Positions 26,590-39,320 of a DNA stretch of 64,000 nucleotides are shown here, in pieces (the first letter of the stretch is position 1; each line of letters begins with the position of its first letter). The stretch lies in NCBI RefSeq assembly GCF_015832195.1, contig NC_052027.1, forward strand, positions 5,410,649 to 5,474,648, given 5' to 3'. The stretch is from Motacilla alba alba. Its lineage: Eukaryota; Chordata; Aves; Passeriformes; Motacillidae. The notes under the pieces are model-generated. The model worked only from the letters and a program-made list of their open reading frames with translations, searched no databases and was not told where the DNA came from. The position numbers and the translations under genes are program-made.

Positions 26590-27010
26590 ATTCATGTCCT
26601 GAGGCCATTACTGTAATTATGATGAAGGGTTAATATGCAGGCTGGCAATGGGCACTTCCAGTTTTACTGTTTTGCACTAAAAACAATGCAAAGACATCTA
26701 AAAGAATGTAAATTGTGTTGCTGCTGAGAATCCGATAAGCAAAGTGATGATTTCTTGCCTTTGATCTGCCTTGTTGCACATTATTATATTTCTGAGCTGA
26801 CAGAAAAGATGCTCATTTCAAGGCACCAAAATGTCTGAACCATTTAGGAATTGTCGCCTTGAATCAATTCTGGTTTGCCACACTGCATCTTTGTGAGCAT
26901 TATTTCTTCCAGATCAATTCTATATCCAAACTAATTGTTTAAAAGCCATGACTTTAAGGGAATAATTGTGGCACTTCTAATTAAAACAAAAATATTACCA
27001 GTAGGGTTCA
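26590..27010. promoter_or_regulatory. Candidate conserved non-coding element
   Basis: Unique-looking, repeat-free 400 bp dense in homeodomain-type words (TGTAATTATG near 26611, CTAATTGTTT near 26931, TTCTAATTAAAAC near 26976), ATCAATTC words and a TTTGATCT word. It has no usable open frame. The texture is like developmental conserved non-coding DNA in deserts, which is a judgement by eye only. Confidence 0.25.
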
Positions 27011-27999
27011 CAATTTACACAAAGGTATTGACAGCAGTAAATGTTTCCAAATGCAGATCTTTCACCTTTCCACATACAAAGGAGCTTTTTAAATGCTGAA
27101 GGGCCCATGTTAGAAAAACATACAGTACCTACTTCAACAAGAAGACCAGACATCATTTATAATTCATGTAAGTATATTGAAGTTTTCCACTGCCATCCAA
27201 GAGAGATGGTTTCAAATCTATGGAGTGCAATAAGCCAATATTCTGCGTTGCAACTCCTATATATCTCACATAGATTTTACTCAGGAGATCATTTCTATAC
27301 TAAGGTCTTCACATCTACAATGTGCTACATTCAAACCCCTCACTATCTCTGCATATCTATCAGCATTAATATGTCAGCTTCTACCCCATGCTATTTTCAT
27401 AAAGGCTTTAGGGACACAGATTTGTTGAACAGATAGATGATAGAGTTAAATGTAATCTGAGAATAATCAGAAGCAAGAGGAATAGTTACCTCAATATACA
27501 ATTTTTTTTTCTATATCCAATATAAAAAATGAAAAGAAATGAATGATGGCTCTGGTCAGTTCCTGCTGCATTGATGAGCTGATGCAAAACTGCTGCACAT
27601 AATTCAGCTATTTCCTACAACCATACAATTTAAATGCCCAACAAGTGAGCAGCTGAGCTAAGGGAAGTTTATTACAATTCAACCACAAATAGTTCAGTTC
27701 TGTTCAAAGACTTAGATTCTATTTGCCAGTGAGAGAAATTTGCACTATGACTGCCTGCAAGGCATCTAACCTATCCAAAACGTCTTCTGATCACAAGGGC
27801 AATTCCATTGTCAGCTCTGTCTCTTAATTCCCTAAAGCTTGTAGTCTCTTAAATAATCCTCTGAAAGTTTAGGACTTACATTAAATGATCATGTATAATG
27901 TATAAAATCCAGTTTTACAGTTTGGCAAAAAGTCCCAGAGAATTTGATTTCTAATAAAATTTTCTTCCATCTCTGCAGCTCACACTAGTATTTAGCACA
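27011..27999. other. Intergenic, no gene seen
   Basis: A 131-codon plus-strand frame (27041-27436) is present but shows no domain, has low-complexity composition and ends in ordinary AT-rich DNA. Nothing else is supportable. Confidence 0.6.
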
Positions 28000-28470
28000 G
28001 AGCAGAGAAAATGCATCACAAACGACTTTATCGGCTGTCATAGCTTAAAACAGCTTTGTTCTGCACTGATTAATTTGTGCGGCAGTTTATTCAGAAATTG
28101 AAGCTGCTGGTTCTGCATGATTATTAAAACTAAACACAAGCAAGTATCCATTATTACCTAAAAATAACGAGTGTGGAAGAGGCAGGCACTTGGGACCCAG
28201 GGAGGTGACATTAATGTTCAACGCCTTGAAAACAGCAGCATTTCAAATTATCGATGCAGAGCATTTGACAACGGTCTTTAAAAGGCAGGGACAGAGGCTG
28301 TCTAGACATGATCAGATATCAAAGTCTATGGGTTTGGCAATCTGATCATCTATTTTTCCCTTTTCCAAAGGTGAAGAGGCGCCTGTCAGTATCTGACAGA
28401 CTGCAGACACAATGATTATACCAACAATAGGAACTCCTCTCTGTAGTACTATTATCCTCTGAATAACTTT
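28000..28470. promoter_or_regulatory. Candidate conserved non-coding element with retained CpGs
   Basis: Unique sequence with at least eight CpG dinucleotides between about 28020 and 28385 (in ACGAC, TCGGC, GCGGC, ACGAG, ACGCC, TCGAT, ACGGT, GCGCC). The surrounding desert is CpG-poor. It also holds homeodomain-like words (TGATTAATTTG near 28067, CATGATTATTAAAAC near 28117). No long frame crosses it. CpG retention and motif content suggest constraint or an unmethylated regulatory site, but this is not proven. Confidence 0.3.
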
Positions 28471-30060
28471 ATTGGAGGAGAGCTCTTCCAGTTTGTTTAT
28501 TTCTTTGTTTGGTGGTTTAGTTGGTTTTTATTTCTGATGCAGGGTAATGTCTGTATTTTGTGACCTTTGTTGCAGCTCCCACTAGCAGGGGTTTAGATAC
28601 AGATCCCAAATTGATCTTGAACCACTGTGGAGAGACTAAGTGCCATCATTTCTAGAAGGTGAATTGGAATATGTTCCAGAAAAAGCAAGTTGTTCTTTTT
28701 AGAATTGGACTTAGGGAGTAAAACCTGATTTAACCCTTCACATGCACTAGAAAGTTTCTCCAAGCTCCTCATCTCATGATTATTTATCAGGCCACAGGCA
28801 TAAGAATAAACATTGCTGCTCTCTTTAGAAGCAGCCTATAATAACAGATTTTCAAGTGGTACACCATGTATTTAACATAACAGCAATTTTAGGAATTGAT
28901 GTGTGCTTGTTTAATAATTGTTGCTCGCTCCCTCAGACCTCATGACTGTGCTTTTGTCAACAGAAAATGGTAATGCTTTCCTCTAAGGGAACATTCCAGG
29001 TCAAATGAATGTTGAGATAGAAAGCAGATAGTAGCAGAAACTGTGATTAGGGCATTTGGTTTAGTCTTTTCTTTGTACCAGAATGTATAGGCAGTCCCTG
29101 CTAAGATATACCTGAGATCAAATTCCCAACTCAATACTAGTGCTGGATTTGATGTAGACAATGATGCTGATGTCATTTGGGTGGATACCTATGAGAAAAA
29201 TAACGGGACATGAAGTGATTCCATGTGAAATGTCACAGGTGTCATTCCAAGAGTTATAACATGTTCTGATGGCTGAAACTGAAACTGTTGTAACCATACT
29301 CCATAATTTTATTTTCTATTATTTGTATGTCTCTTAAGTAGTAACACCAAGTGATTCTGCATTATAGCATTTAAGCCTCGGGGTTAAAACACCAAGTCTG
29401 CATCATGTCATGCTGTCTCATCCCCTGGTGTTTAGTCACATACAGAGATTTTCAAAGGCTTTAAATCCAGACTGCTATTTATCATCACTAGGAAATGGAT
29501 TTTGAAGTCACACCTCTATGAAGGCTGATCATCAGAAGAGTGAATCAATTTCCAAATTGCAAAAATACAACTGTTGCTTGTTATCAAGAGGATTTTAGAC
29601 AACTGGTCAGTAACAATTTTTCACAGCAGTCAGTGCAAATGCCTGGTATAAAATTAGAAAATTAAGAGGAATAGGCTTATCACAGCTCACCTATAGGAAG
29701 TATTTCTCATTTCTTGGCTTCAGAAGACTCTGGAGGTTAACAAGACAGTTTGTGCTTTGCTTTAGAAAATCAGCATCCTGTTGTGTTGAGCATTGCATGC
29801 ACATACAGTAGGAAAACGTTCTTGCCCTTACAAAGCAACTACATAGATAGATCAGAAAACATCTTATTGTCCCATTTCAGAGCAGGGAAATCAAGGCCAT
29901 TGTCTGAAAACTGCAGCAGAAGCATGAAGCAAATCTATGACTCCTAAATGTGCACAAATCATCTTTCTTTTGCATGAAGACAACAGTGAAGAAACAATGG
30001 GAGAAAGTTCTGAAGACTGCAATTATTCAGGCAACTGGGGCAGCATTGAGGATAAGAGCA
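28471..30060. other. Intergenic, no gene seen
   Basis: AT-rich unique-looking DNA with no supportable gene or named repeat. Confidence 0.65.
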
Positions 30061-30660
30061 GGTGCCCTGTAAGCAGTCTCAGCACTCAGACCAAGGGCTG
30101 CATCTCCTAATCCCCAGGGATGGAGGGGTTGGAACTGAAGCTGCTTGCTGGGACTGTGAATAGGATGTGTTCAGAGCTCCTGTGCTGCTGGTGAGCTGAA
30201 TTTCTAAACCTCCAGGGCTGGCACTTGTCTGTGCAGAGGGTCATGCTGAGGTGCTTCATGGTGCAGGAGCTGTGCCTGACCGAGGACAGCAATGAAGCCC
30301 TGCCTCGCCCACAGTTCCTGCACCATGGCCTGGTGCCCACAGAAGCACAGGGGTCAAAGGGGCTCCAGCCCTGGTGGGAATTGAGAGATGGAAGCAGCAA
30401 AGCACAAGAGCAATGGGAAGGTCCAGGGAACCAGACTGGATCTAGTCCTGAGCGATGCCTCGGCTACAGGGCAGTGCAGGAGGCACAGCACCACCTGTCC
30501 CGATCCATTGCTCCACTCCCACTGTGTTCTGTACAGTTTTTCCAGCCTTTGGCTGCACATCCAAACCCTCAAATGCTCTTGAGTTCTGCCCCTGAAGTGC
30601 AGTGCTGTTTGCCCAGCCTTCAGGTAGCTGGGGCTGCTATTTAACCCCAGGTCAGCCATG
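30061..30660. other. GC-rich patch of unknown origin
   Basis: About 600 bp noticeably richer in G and C than its surroundings. It carries overlapping open frames on both strands (139 codons plus at 30225-30644; about 100 codons minus). Few CpGs are present, so it is not a CpG island. I do not recognise a transposon family or protein domain in it. It could be a decayed repeat or chance composition. Confidence 0.5.
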
Positions 30661-31009
30661 TCAGTGCCTGATCTACTTCTCCCCTTCTTACTCCACAGAC
30701 TGCATTCACTATGGATTTTGGATATCTCCTGAACTCTTGATCTGCATTATGATTAAAGACAGATAAGCAGATAACGTTACCAGACTGCCCCACATCCATC
30801 TCCAGAATCTGGTGAAGTTTTACTTACGTTAGTAGAAATACTTATTAGAAAAAAGCCTTTCTCCCTGTGGAAGTCTTCATCTATTAACCAATTTTTACTA
30901 AAAAATGCATGTCTAAACCCAAATGGGAGTGCTTGTCATACAAAGTTTACAAGAAAAATGAGTCATCACTTAAAAACTTATTTAATAACATTGCACACAA
31001 ATGACCAGA
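30661..31009. other. Intergenic, no gene seen
   Basis: AT-rich sequence with no feature that I can support. Confidence 0.6.
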
Positions 31010-31350
31010 AATGTCAATTACCAGGGAGAAGGGGGACAGGATACTTCATGTAATCGCAACTGTTGCTCAGGGGCACTCATGTTTGAGCCTTTCTGACAAC
31101 ATCTACAACACTCTAATTGAACTGCCTGGGCATAGAGGAATTGCTTCTTGCTCCTGCAAAATAGCTAGCAGAATTACAAAAATGGCGGCCCAGAAAAATT
31201 TAGTGTATTTTCAAGCTTTTGAAATGTCACACTCCTGGGCACCAATTTATCTGAGTTACATTGCAACATTACAAATAGCCAGCAAGTCTTACAGGGCCAT
31301 TTTTCACAATAAAAATACTTTCCTAACTGCTATTTTAGTTCAGTAATGAT
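31010..31350. promoter_or_regulatory. Candidate conserved element crossed by an uninterrupted frame
   Basis: Unique sequence with no repeat match by eye. A plus-strand frame of 111 codons (31011-31346) runs through it without a stop. It also contains an internal AAAATGGCGGCC word (YY1-like) near 31180-31191. The translated product has no recognisable domain. More likely it is a non-coding element or chance frame than an exon. Confidence 0.22.
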
Positions 31351-34300
31351 TGTATAGATCTGTTTATTATGCATTTATATTTTTCCCTAAATAACACCTT
31401 ACTGTTGGCAACGTACTGGAACAGAGGAAAGTGTGCAATATTAATGGGGCCAACCACTTGCTTCAGTATAAAAATATTTTTGACTCCAGGGGAAGAACAA
31501 AGAGAGAGAAAAAAGAAAAACTCATGAGAAATCCATAAAGAAAACAAAGAAATCCTTCAGCTATTTTTCTAATTTAATATTGCTTCCACTTCTATCTGTT
31601 GTCTCCAGGATAATAGCCATTATGATCATAGTGAAAAGATTACATTGATTGCAGAGTGCCAGGGAAACTATATTAAAGGTCAATAAGGAAAAGTGGGATA
31701 TATCTCTGCTGGAGCTATGATTCAGCCTCTTGAGCCCACTTCTGAAGATATTTCCATTGTTTTTTCTTGTATGTACAAGCACAGATAAGCTGCCACTTTC
31801 AGAAAGGCACAGCCAAAACCAAGGGATTCCAGTTCCCAAATGCTTTAGTGCACCTGTGTTGTACATCAAGGAAACTATCAGGCATGCAAGTTCCAGCTCT
31901 TGGAGACTTCCTTCATTAGCCCTAAGATAGCTGTTCTCACTGATGGATGTCCTGCACCTGCCCAGGTTAGCTGGCTGTCAGGGCTTAACTTGGGACTCTG
32001 AGCCCACATGCATATGCTGCAGGGCTAGAATGGAAATGTGTTGGAGATCTGGCTGATCCTCAGCTCTCTGTGGCTTGTGCATCTCTTGGAGGCAGGCAGT
32101 GCATGTCTCATGAAAGGTACATAGCTGAATCTGCCCACTGAGTGTGTGCTCCCTGTGGTACCAGAGACTGCAGTAGGGGCTTAATTCCAGACAAGAATGA
32201 TATTGAACCTTTTACTCTTGCATTTGTCCTTGAGTTATTTAATAACAATTATTAGTAGCAAATTAACATGAAGTTGGCAACAGCTAACTTCTCAATTGTC
32301 TTAACCAAGTGCCTGCATAACCTCCTTAGCACTGACAAAACTCTGACTCTGGAAGCTCAGGATTTGATTTCAATGAAACCTTAAAATTAAAATTAAAGGG
32401 TAAGAATACCCACCCACTATGTCTAGAGGCCAACTTTCTCTTACAAAAGGAGGTTTGGAAAATCTCACTCTTATGGTTTTAAGTGTGAATAACTTTGTAA
32501 CAGAAGGAGTTGCTAAAGGAACAGCTCTGCTACTTGAAGAAAATGGTTACTTTTCAAAGAATTCATTGCTACCTAGTTGCTTGGCAGTGAGAGCAATGGA
32601 AAATAGTTGTGTGTTTCACATAACAGCAAATGCAAATGTTCTAGCACTCCTTAGTCCCCCCCTTAGTCCCCCCAACGTCATGCAGAGGTGAGCAGAGATA
32701 AGTATTTTTAACACTCTAATAAAAAAATGCTTAAGTACTAATAACTATTGTTCATTCCATTGGCAGGATTTTAGTACAGAACCCTTTGTCTTCAGTTTTT
32801 AGAATCATAATACTACAACCTGGAGAAAGCTACATTTATAGTTTATATGAACATAAAACAATTCCATGCATATATTCTAAACATATTCCTTAGCACAGGC
32901 TTCTGCACTGGGTGCATATGTCCATAAACTGGACTCTTTAATAAGCTCTGGAAGCTTCCAGATTAAGTAACAAATAAAGCACATGGAAAGTTGTTCAGGT
33001 CACAGTTTCATATGTGAATAATAATTCTCATAATAGCTTCATTTTATTTGTGCTTTTAAAGTGTAGTTTAGGAATGGCTTGAGGAATTACAGTTATTACA
33101 GGGAAACAGTGATCTTGAGAGGAATCTTGGGATGAGCAAAAGCAGGCTAGAAACCACAAAAACTGAAGGATGGCTATTCTGAAAAGTAATATGCTTGTGA
33201 CTTCTACTACTTTCAGAAGGGCTACTAGAAGTATTTTCTGTCTTCCTAAACTATTTTCTCTGTATTTGTGACTTCACCCCCCTGTCTTGCAGAGTCAGGG
33301 GGTCAGAATTAAGCAGAGCAGAGTAAGGGGGTCAGAGCATGCAGAGAAGCACTGACCTGCTAGATCATGTCATGGCTTTGGGCTTCAGAGCAGCAAGCTC
33401 AGATTATTAAGAGAGACACTGAGACTGAGATTCAGCAACCACCAGCCTATTCACACTTGGGACAATCAACAGGTCTTGATTTCAATGTCTGCTCATCCCT
33501 AGGGACAAAGTCTGTTCTCTAAGAGGCAGTACCATGACTTCGCCTAAGTGATCATCTGACCCAGAGGAAAAGCTGTTTAAACAACCCTGCTTGGATTAAA
33601 AAGCCCAAAAGGAATTGCTTACACTTTGCTGCCCTTTTACCCACCAGTGCTGAGGGTTAGCATATGCCTGTGAACAGTAACATGCTAATCCTAACAGGAG
33701 AACTGATGCCTAACACCCAGTGTATTTCATCTCTTTGATCACAGACAATTGATAAAAACTTCCTGTCCTGAACCAAAACCTCAGCCCACAAAAGTGAGTT
33801 CCTAAAGAAAGAGATGCAGCATAAGGGTGCCTTGAAAAAATCTCTCTGTGACATATGGACCAAGTTTAAACAGTCAAATTGCCTATGCCAGTTAAATCAG
33901 TGCCAATCAAACATCTCACCCATCTTCAACAAAGCATTCTCCCAAGTAAGAATATTGGAGAATATTAGAGGCTTCCCTCTTACTTTTCAACACAGATGTC
34001 AAATTCTGATTTTTCATTCAACTCACAAAATCTAGAGGATGAGCTAAGAAAATAAGTCATGATAGACACTGCATACTTTACCTATCATTTGATGGGAAAG
34101 ACATTGTTATTTGTTTGATTAAACAGTGCATAATTAAAAGTCAATATGCAAAACTGTAATAGAATCTGTGTAACTAGTCAAATTTTTGTCAATGACATTG
34201 TCTAATTTATAGGAAATCAGTAATAAAATATTTGTTTCCAACATTACCTACAAAATGATTTGTATATTATAGAAATAAATCCATATGGCTTTGGATCCAT

Positions 34301-37300
34301 AGACAAACATCCATGGGCGAAATCCATGGGATGGTGATCCAGCCTAGGCACCAAACTAAAAAGTGCTACTTGGGGAGGACAAATTAGAGCTTACTTCTTC
34401 AGATCTCTAGCACAGTGTGCAGAGATGAGTTTAGCTCCTGTGAGAATATCTGTCATATCCAAGCAGGGAAGAATACCTTAATAGGCTGTATCCATTTCAT
34501 AATGCATACAAAATAGATGTCTCCAGAGGAGGGAGAGGAGTTGTCTTATGTTTAAAAGTTGCAGAGTACAAGCTTGTTAAGAAAGTTGGCAATCAATTAT
34601 AGAAACTAATCCAGTCAATGAATTACTACTGTTTGTTAGCAAGGTACCACTGGTGAGAAATAATTTCATTAACTACAACAATATACATGCTACACTGTGC
34701 CCTAGGTCAGCCAGTTTTCTAAAGTCTGATGTGAATCAATGAGTGGCAACTTCCCAAATCAAAAGACAAACCCAATGATCCTAAGGATTTTACTTCCAAA
34801 ATGATTTAAAAGGAAACAGTACCTATTAATGCTGGACAGGAGCATGTAGGAGAATAAAGAAGGGAATCTACAGATTGAAATGGGATATTTCCAAACAGTT
34901 CTTCCAAATGCCTGAAAACATTTCCAAAAGGATTTTTTCATGCCAAGAAAAGCAGTCTTTTTTCCATTGTTGCTCAAGGTGCCAGCCATGGTAGGAGCTC
35001 ACAGAGACAGGGCAGGAAGCCAGACCCAGCCAGCTCCTGTTGTGGATTGGAAACTGGCCAAAGAACCAAGCCCAATTTACAGAGCTCAGGCTGAGATCTT
35101 GATCTCAACCTTCCCAGTGCCTGGGTCAGTCTGAAATCAAGCTCCTTGCTCTGGAGCTTCTCCTGAGCTTGGCTTGGCTGGATTGTTTGTTTTTTTTGTT
35201 CCTCTGAGCAGGAATATAGGGGTAATTTGACACACAAACAGCACATCTCCACAACAACAAGGACATAAAAGATAAGAGACACAGTGCTGTAAAGTAAGCC
35301 CCAGAATTGCTTTGGATTCTGAGCAAGGACACAGCTACTGAGTGAGCAGTGTTTCAGCACTGGACCAGACCTCCTGGGAGGGAGAGTCCAGAGGACTGAC
35401 TAGGTACATGGACCCCTTTGATTCCATGATTCCTTCCATATTCCTATTTACTCAGCAGAGGAAGGGATGCACTGATACTCAGCAGTGTAAATAACACTCA
35501 GCCTGAAGCAATTTCCAGTTCTGCCCCTGTTTTGCCTCTGTGACACAATGAACTGCATGTGTGGCAGTCAGGACAAACAATGCCTAAATTTTTTACAAAA
35601 AACATCCTAAACCTACTCCAAACAGTTTCCCTCTGTGACCATAGGTGGCAAGAATCCATTTTGGATACAAGTTGAATCCACACTTAAGCTTTGAAAACTT
35701 CCTGCCTGAGGTTAAGGCATAAGGGAGGACAGGCAGAGAGAGTCAAGAGATGCAAAGCATTGGTCTCAACATCTCACCTCCCTCTTTAGCCTCCTACATA
35801 CCCTACAGAAGTTTACACTGAGATTTAGTGTATGGCTCAAATCCTCCCTGTTCCCACCTCCTCCTGCCTCCTGCACTGGCTGCAGTCACACCATCCCTTG
35901 CAAAAATTCCCTTTGAAAATCTTCCAGTCTTTAAAAGAGAGGAATGACAATTTACCTTCCCCAGCAGACGAGCTGAGGAAGCAATGCTGGTTGGTTCTGT
36001 GGTGCTCTCATTAGTTACAGCAGAATTTCTACCCTGCTGAAGTCACCAGGAGATTTGAAAAATGACTGTGCTACACTCTTGGAAAGCACTGGTTTATATC
36101 TCAGCATCTCCAAACCAGTAGAAACAGCAATTTCTACTTTAGAGGAGATTATCTCACAGATGGATTAAGAGATGTGGGTAAAACCCTGTGGATATACCAG
36201 GAAGGAGAGGTTGGCAAAGTTTGTTCTCCATTAGATGAACAAGAGCCCCACAGTGACCACTCATATTCTACTGCTCAGGAAATGCTTTCACAAGACTTGC
36301 AGAAGCTCCTGAGAAAAGCTGTATTATTGGTACTTCCCCACTGCATACAGTTTTCCTTACAGCAACATTTGGAATAAAAAGTCTTTGAAATAATTCTTTG
36401 ATGTCTGTGCTTCTTTCGAAGTTGAATTTCTGTTTGAAAGGTTCTCAGTCCTGTATGTTCACCATTTTCTTATCCCATGTATTTTGGAGACACCAGACAC
36501 TTTAAAACACGGGGGGAAATGGTGAATTTTTATGGAACATTCTTCTTATCTGCAAGCACTCAACTACTTAAAAGAAAATGTATTTTTCAAATGTGTGCAG
36601 CATTGATTTGGCATCTTTATGTTAAAATTAACTAATTTTATGGTGTTACCTTCTGGCTGCTGCTCGTGACAATATAGAGTTTGCAGTTATATACCATTAT
36701 AAAGGGAAGGGCTGCAAGAGGGTGTTAACAGCCTATTTAGGATATAAAGCATTGTGCAGCACACAGATTTAAATTCAGGTGCAGTATAAGGTCAGCCTTG
36801 AATTGTATGTATAATATGTTTGTCAGGCACCCCATGTGTAAAACTGACAGCTCTAACCTAGTTGCCACAGGCTGTTTTATACAGTTGGGAATATTATGTC
36901 TCTTTGACTTCAGTGATGTACACTTGAAAAGAAAATTGTTTCATTTTGAGGAAACTTGGAAAGTCAGAACCTATTGCATTAATAAAATACAACATAAACT
37001 TTCTAGTTAAAAAGGCTGTTTGGAAATAGTTAGCATCAGCTCATGCCACAATTAAATGCAACACATACGAGTTAATAATAATACTAAAAAAACAAATAAT
37101 GAGGCTCACATAGTGTGGTTTTATTCTTGGATAAATCTGACACATGGAAAGTCTGGCTTTTCCCTGCTACATTGGAAACGTGAGTTGAATGCTTGGAACA
37201 GTCTGGATTTCAGGAAGTGCCTGGTGCATGGCTCTGAGAGGAGTGCACAGAGCCAGCACTGCACAGTCCCTCCTGCAGGACTTGAACCTCATGGTTCCTG

Positions 37301-39194
37301 CATGATCCTGGGAGTCCTGCTGCACCAGGACAAGGGGCTACTTTCCCACTGCTAACTTTAGGATACAAGCTGTTTCCCACCACCACCACCATCTTGTGGA
37401 GCTGCAAAGCTGGGGCCCCGCCTATTCTCAGATGATTTGGCGACAATTTAAGCTTTTTTGTCTCCATTTTAAATGTAGCTGGCTCTAACCTGGACAGAAT
37501 AGGCAGGATTGCTCTCGGTGAGAAGTTGTCTGGTGTTTAAATTGAATTGATTTGCAAAGGAGCATTGCCTCTGTCATGGACTGCTCATGATTCACTTCTG
37601 CCCTTCAGAAAGAAAAGAACAGTGGAATGAGATAGGGTAGCTTGGAAGGAGCACATTGATGAAGAAATTCAGGCACATAGTAGCACAATAGTTTTCCAAA
37701 GTCATGTAAAGCTCTGGAATAGAATTGTTTCTCAATCTCCTCCCTCAGCAGAAAGCCACCCTTATACCACCTGTCACCAACCACCAGGACAAACCAGAGG
37801 AGGGCACATTGTACAGCAACTGCAGCAATGACAGAGGTGGAGGCTCTGACAGGATAACGACTGACCAGTATTTGGTTACCATCTCTTTCTTATGTCATAC
37901 ACCTTTCTTCCAGAGAACAACAGCACTGTTTCCAATCACTTCTTCACTTTCTCAGAAAAAATGGATGATGATTTATCAGGCCATTGCACACAGATCTAGA
38001 AAGTCCAGCTCTTCACATAAAGGTTTGAAGGTACAAAAGTTTTTTATGAGCTCTCCTGGGAGGTAGCTCCTCAACTGGTATAAAACAACACTCAGTAATG
38101 TCAAATGGAAATAGGCCAATTTATATTGCCCAAGGATTTTGTAGTTTTATTTCTTATATAAGTGTTCCAAATATCTTTCAGTCACCTCCCTAAAAGGTAC
38201 GATTCAGATCGAATATTTACCACCTTTCTATATTTCTTATCTTCACTTTAAATTGGAAAAGAAAATAACAAGCTGTCTGCAGAGTAATCAGTTGCTATAG
38301 TAAACATTACTTTAGCATACAATGCAGTACTTATCTCTGTTTTGTTTAATTAAATCTGTGGTGTATGTTGTCATTTGCCTATGCAGAGCAAGTGCTCTTC
38401 TCTCCAACCCAAAACTTAATTTCACTAAATAACTCTTTGGTTTTAGAACAAATTTGGAGAGAGGTTAAATTAGCCTGATTTTCCTCATTTCCCACGTCAC
38501 TCATATGTGCAGAATGTGCGTTACTGCTCTGAACTAGCAAACTTCAGCACCCAACCATAATGATGGAAAAAATACTTACACTGTGGAAGAAAGGCACTTT
38601 TACAGGCCTTATTTATCTTCTAATGATAATGGATGTGCCAAGGCTAGTGTATAACTGGCTGTATGAATTTTTAAGTTGTTAGGATTGCATGCAGGCACTA
38701 TCACTAGTGAAGGGCCAAAGTGTGAAGGTACAAAATAGACACAAGGCTCATGATTTCAAACATTTTGTGAAGGAATGTTTGGGTCTCAATTGCTAATGTG
38801 TGCATATATGTATAAAAGAAGTGTTGGTGGTAAAGTTACACGTAATTTGTCCAGCTGGTCCAAATCCCTAAAAGGTCCCTCTACATCAGACAAAATGGTC
38901 AGGATTATCTCAGCAAAGTGTCTGGCCCTACAGTCTGAAAAGAAAGGCACTAAGCCTTAGGAAAGTCTCCAGGACAAATGCAATCCAAGGCAAGTTTTCC
39001 TACCACTGAGAAAGCACCTAGGAAGACATTTTAACTGAAGACTCCAGCTGTTAATACCTAACAACTATCTTCAGTGAAGTCTTTGTGCCGCAGTTCACAG
39101 CTCTGCGGGGGCTATAAATGACTGGTGCCTGTAGCCATCACTCACAGAGGTTGAGGACCCCATTCTACACCCAGGTATGTGCAGATCATGGCTC
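31351..39194. other. Intergenic, no gene seen
   Basis: Long desert segment. Small items only: a duplicated CCTTAGTCCCCCC word at 32649-32674, a degenerate duplication around 'gggggtcaga' at 33295-33340, a (CAC)n run near 37378-37391, and moderately GC-rich patches near 35000-35180 and 37200-37420. No supportable gene or RNA was seen. Confidence 0.6.
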
Positions 39195-39320
39195 AACACT
39201 ATAGAGTTAGAGAAGCAGAGAACATCCTGAGCTGGAAGGAACCCACCAGGAGCATCAAAGTCGGCACAGAACAGCCCCAAGAATCACAGCCTGTGCCTGA
39301 AGAACAGATACTCAAAGTAC
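39195..39320 (-). mobile_element. CR1 LINE fragment, minus strand (short)
   Basis: About 120 bp in reverse orientation. Landmarks are 'catcctgagctggaaggaac' then 'ccaccaggagcatcaaagtc', followed by 'acagccccaagaatcacagc'. These match the inverted 3' end of avian CR1. Both ends are indistinct because of divergence. Confidence 0.82.

Noticed and set aside
35355..35440. Possible CR1 3' end around 'gattccatgattccttcc'
   Set aside because: The diagnostic upstream CR1 landmarks are missing and the match is limited to a short, low-information word.
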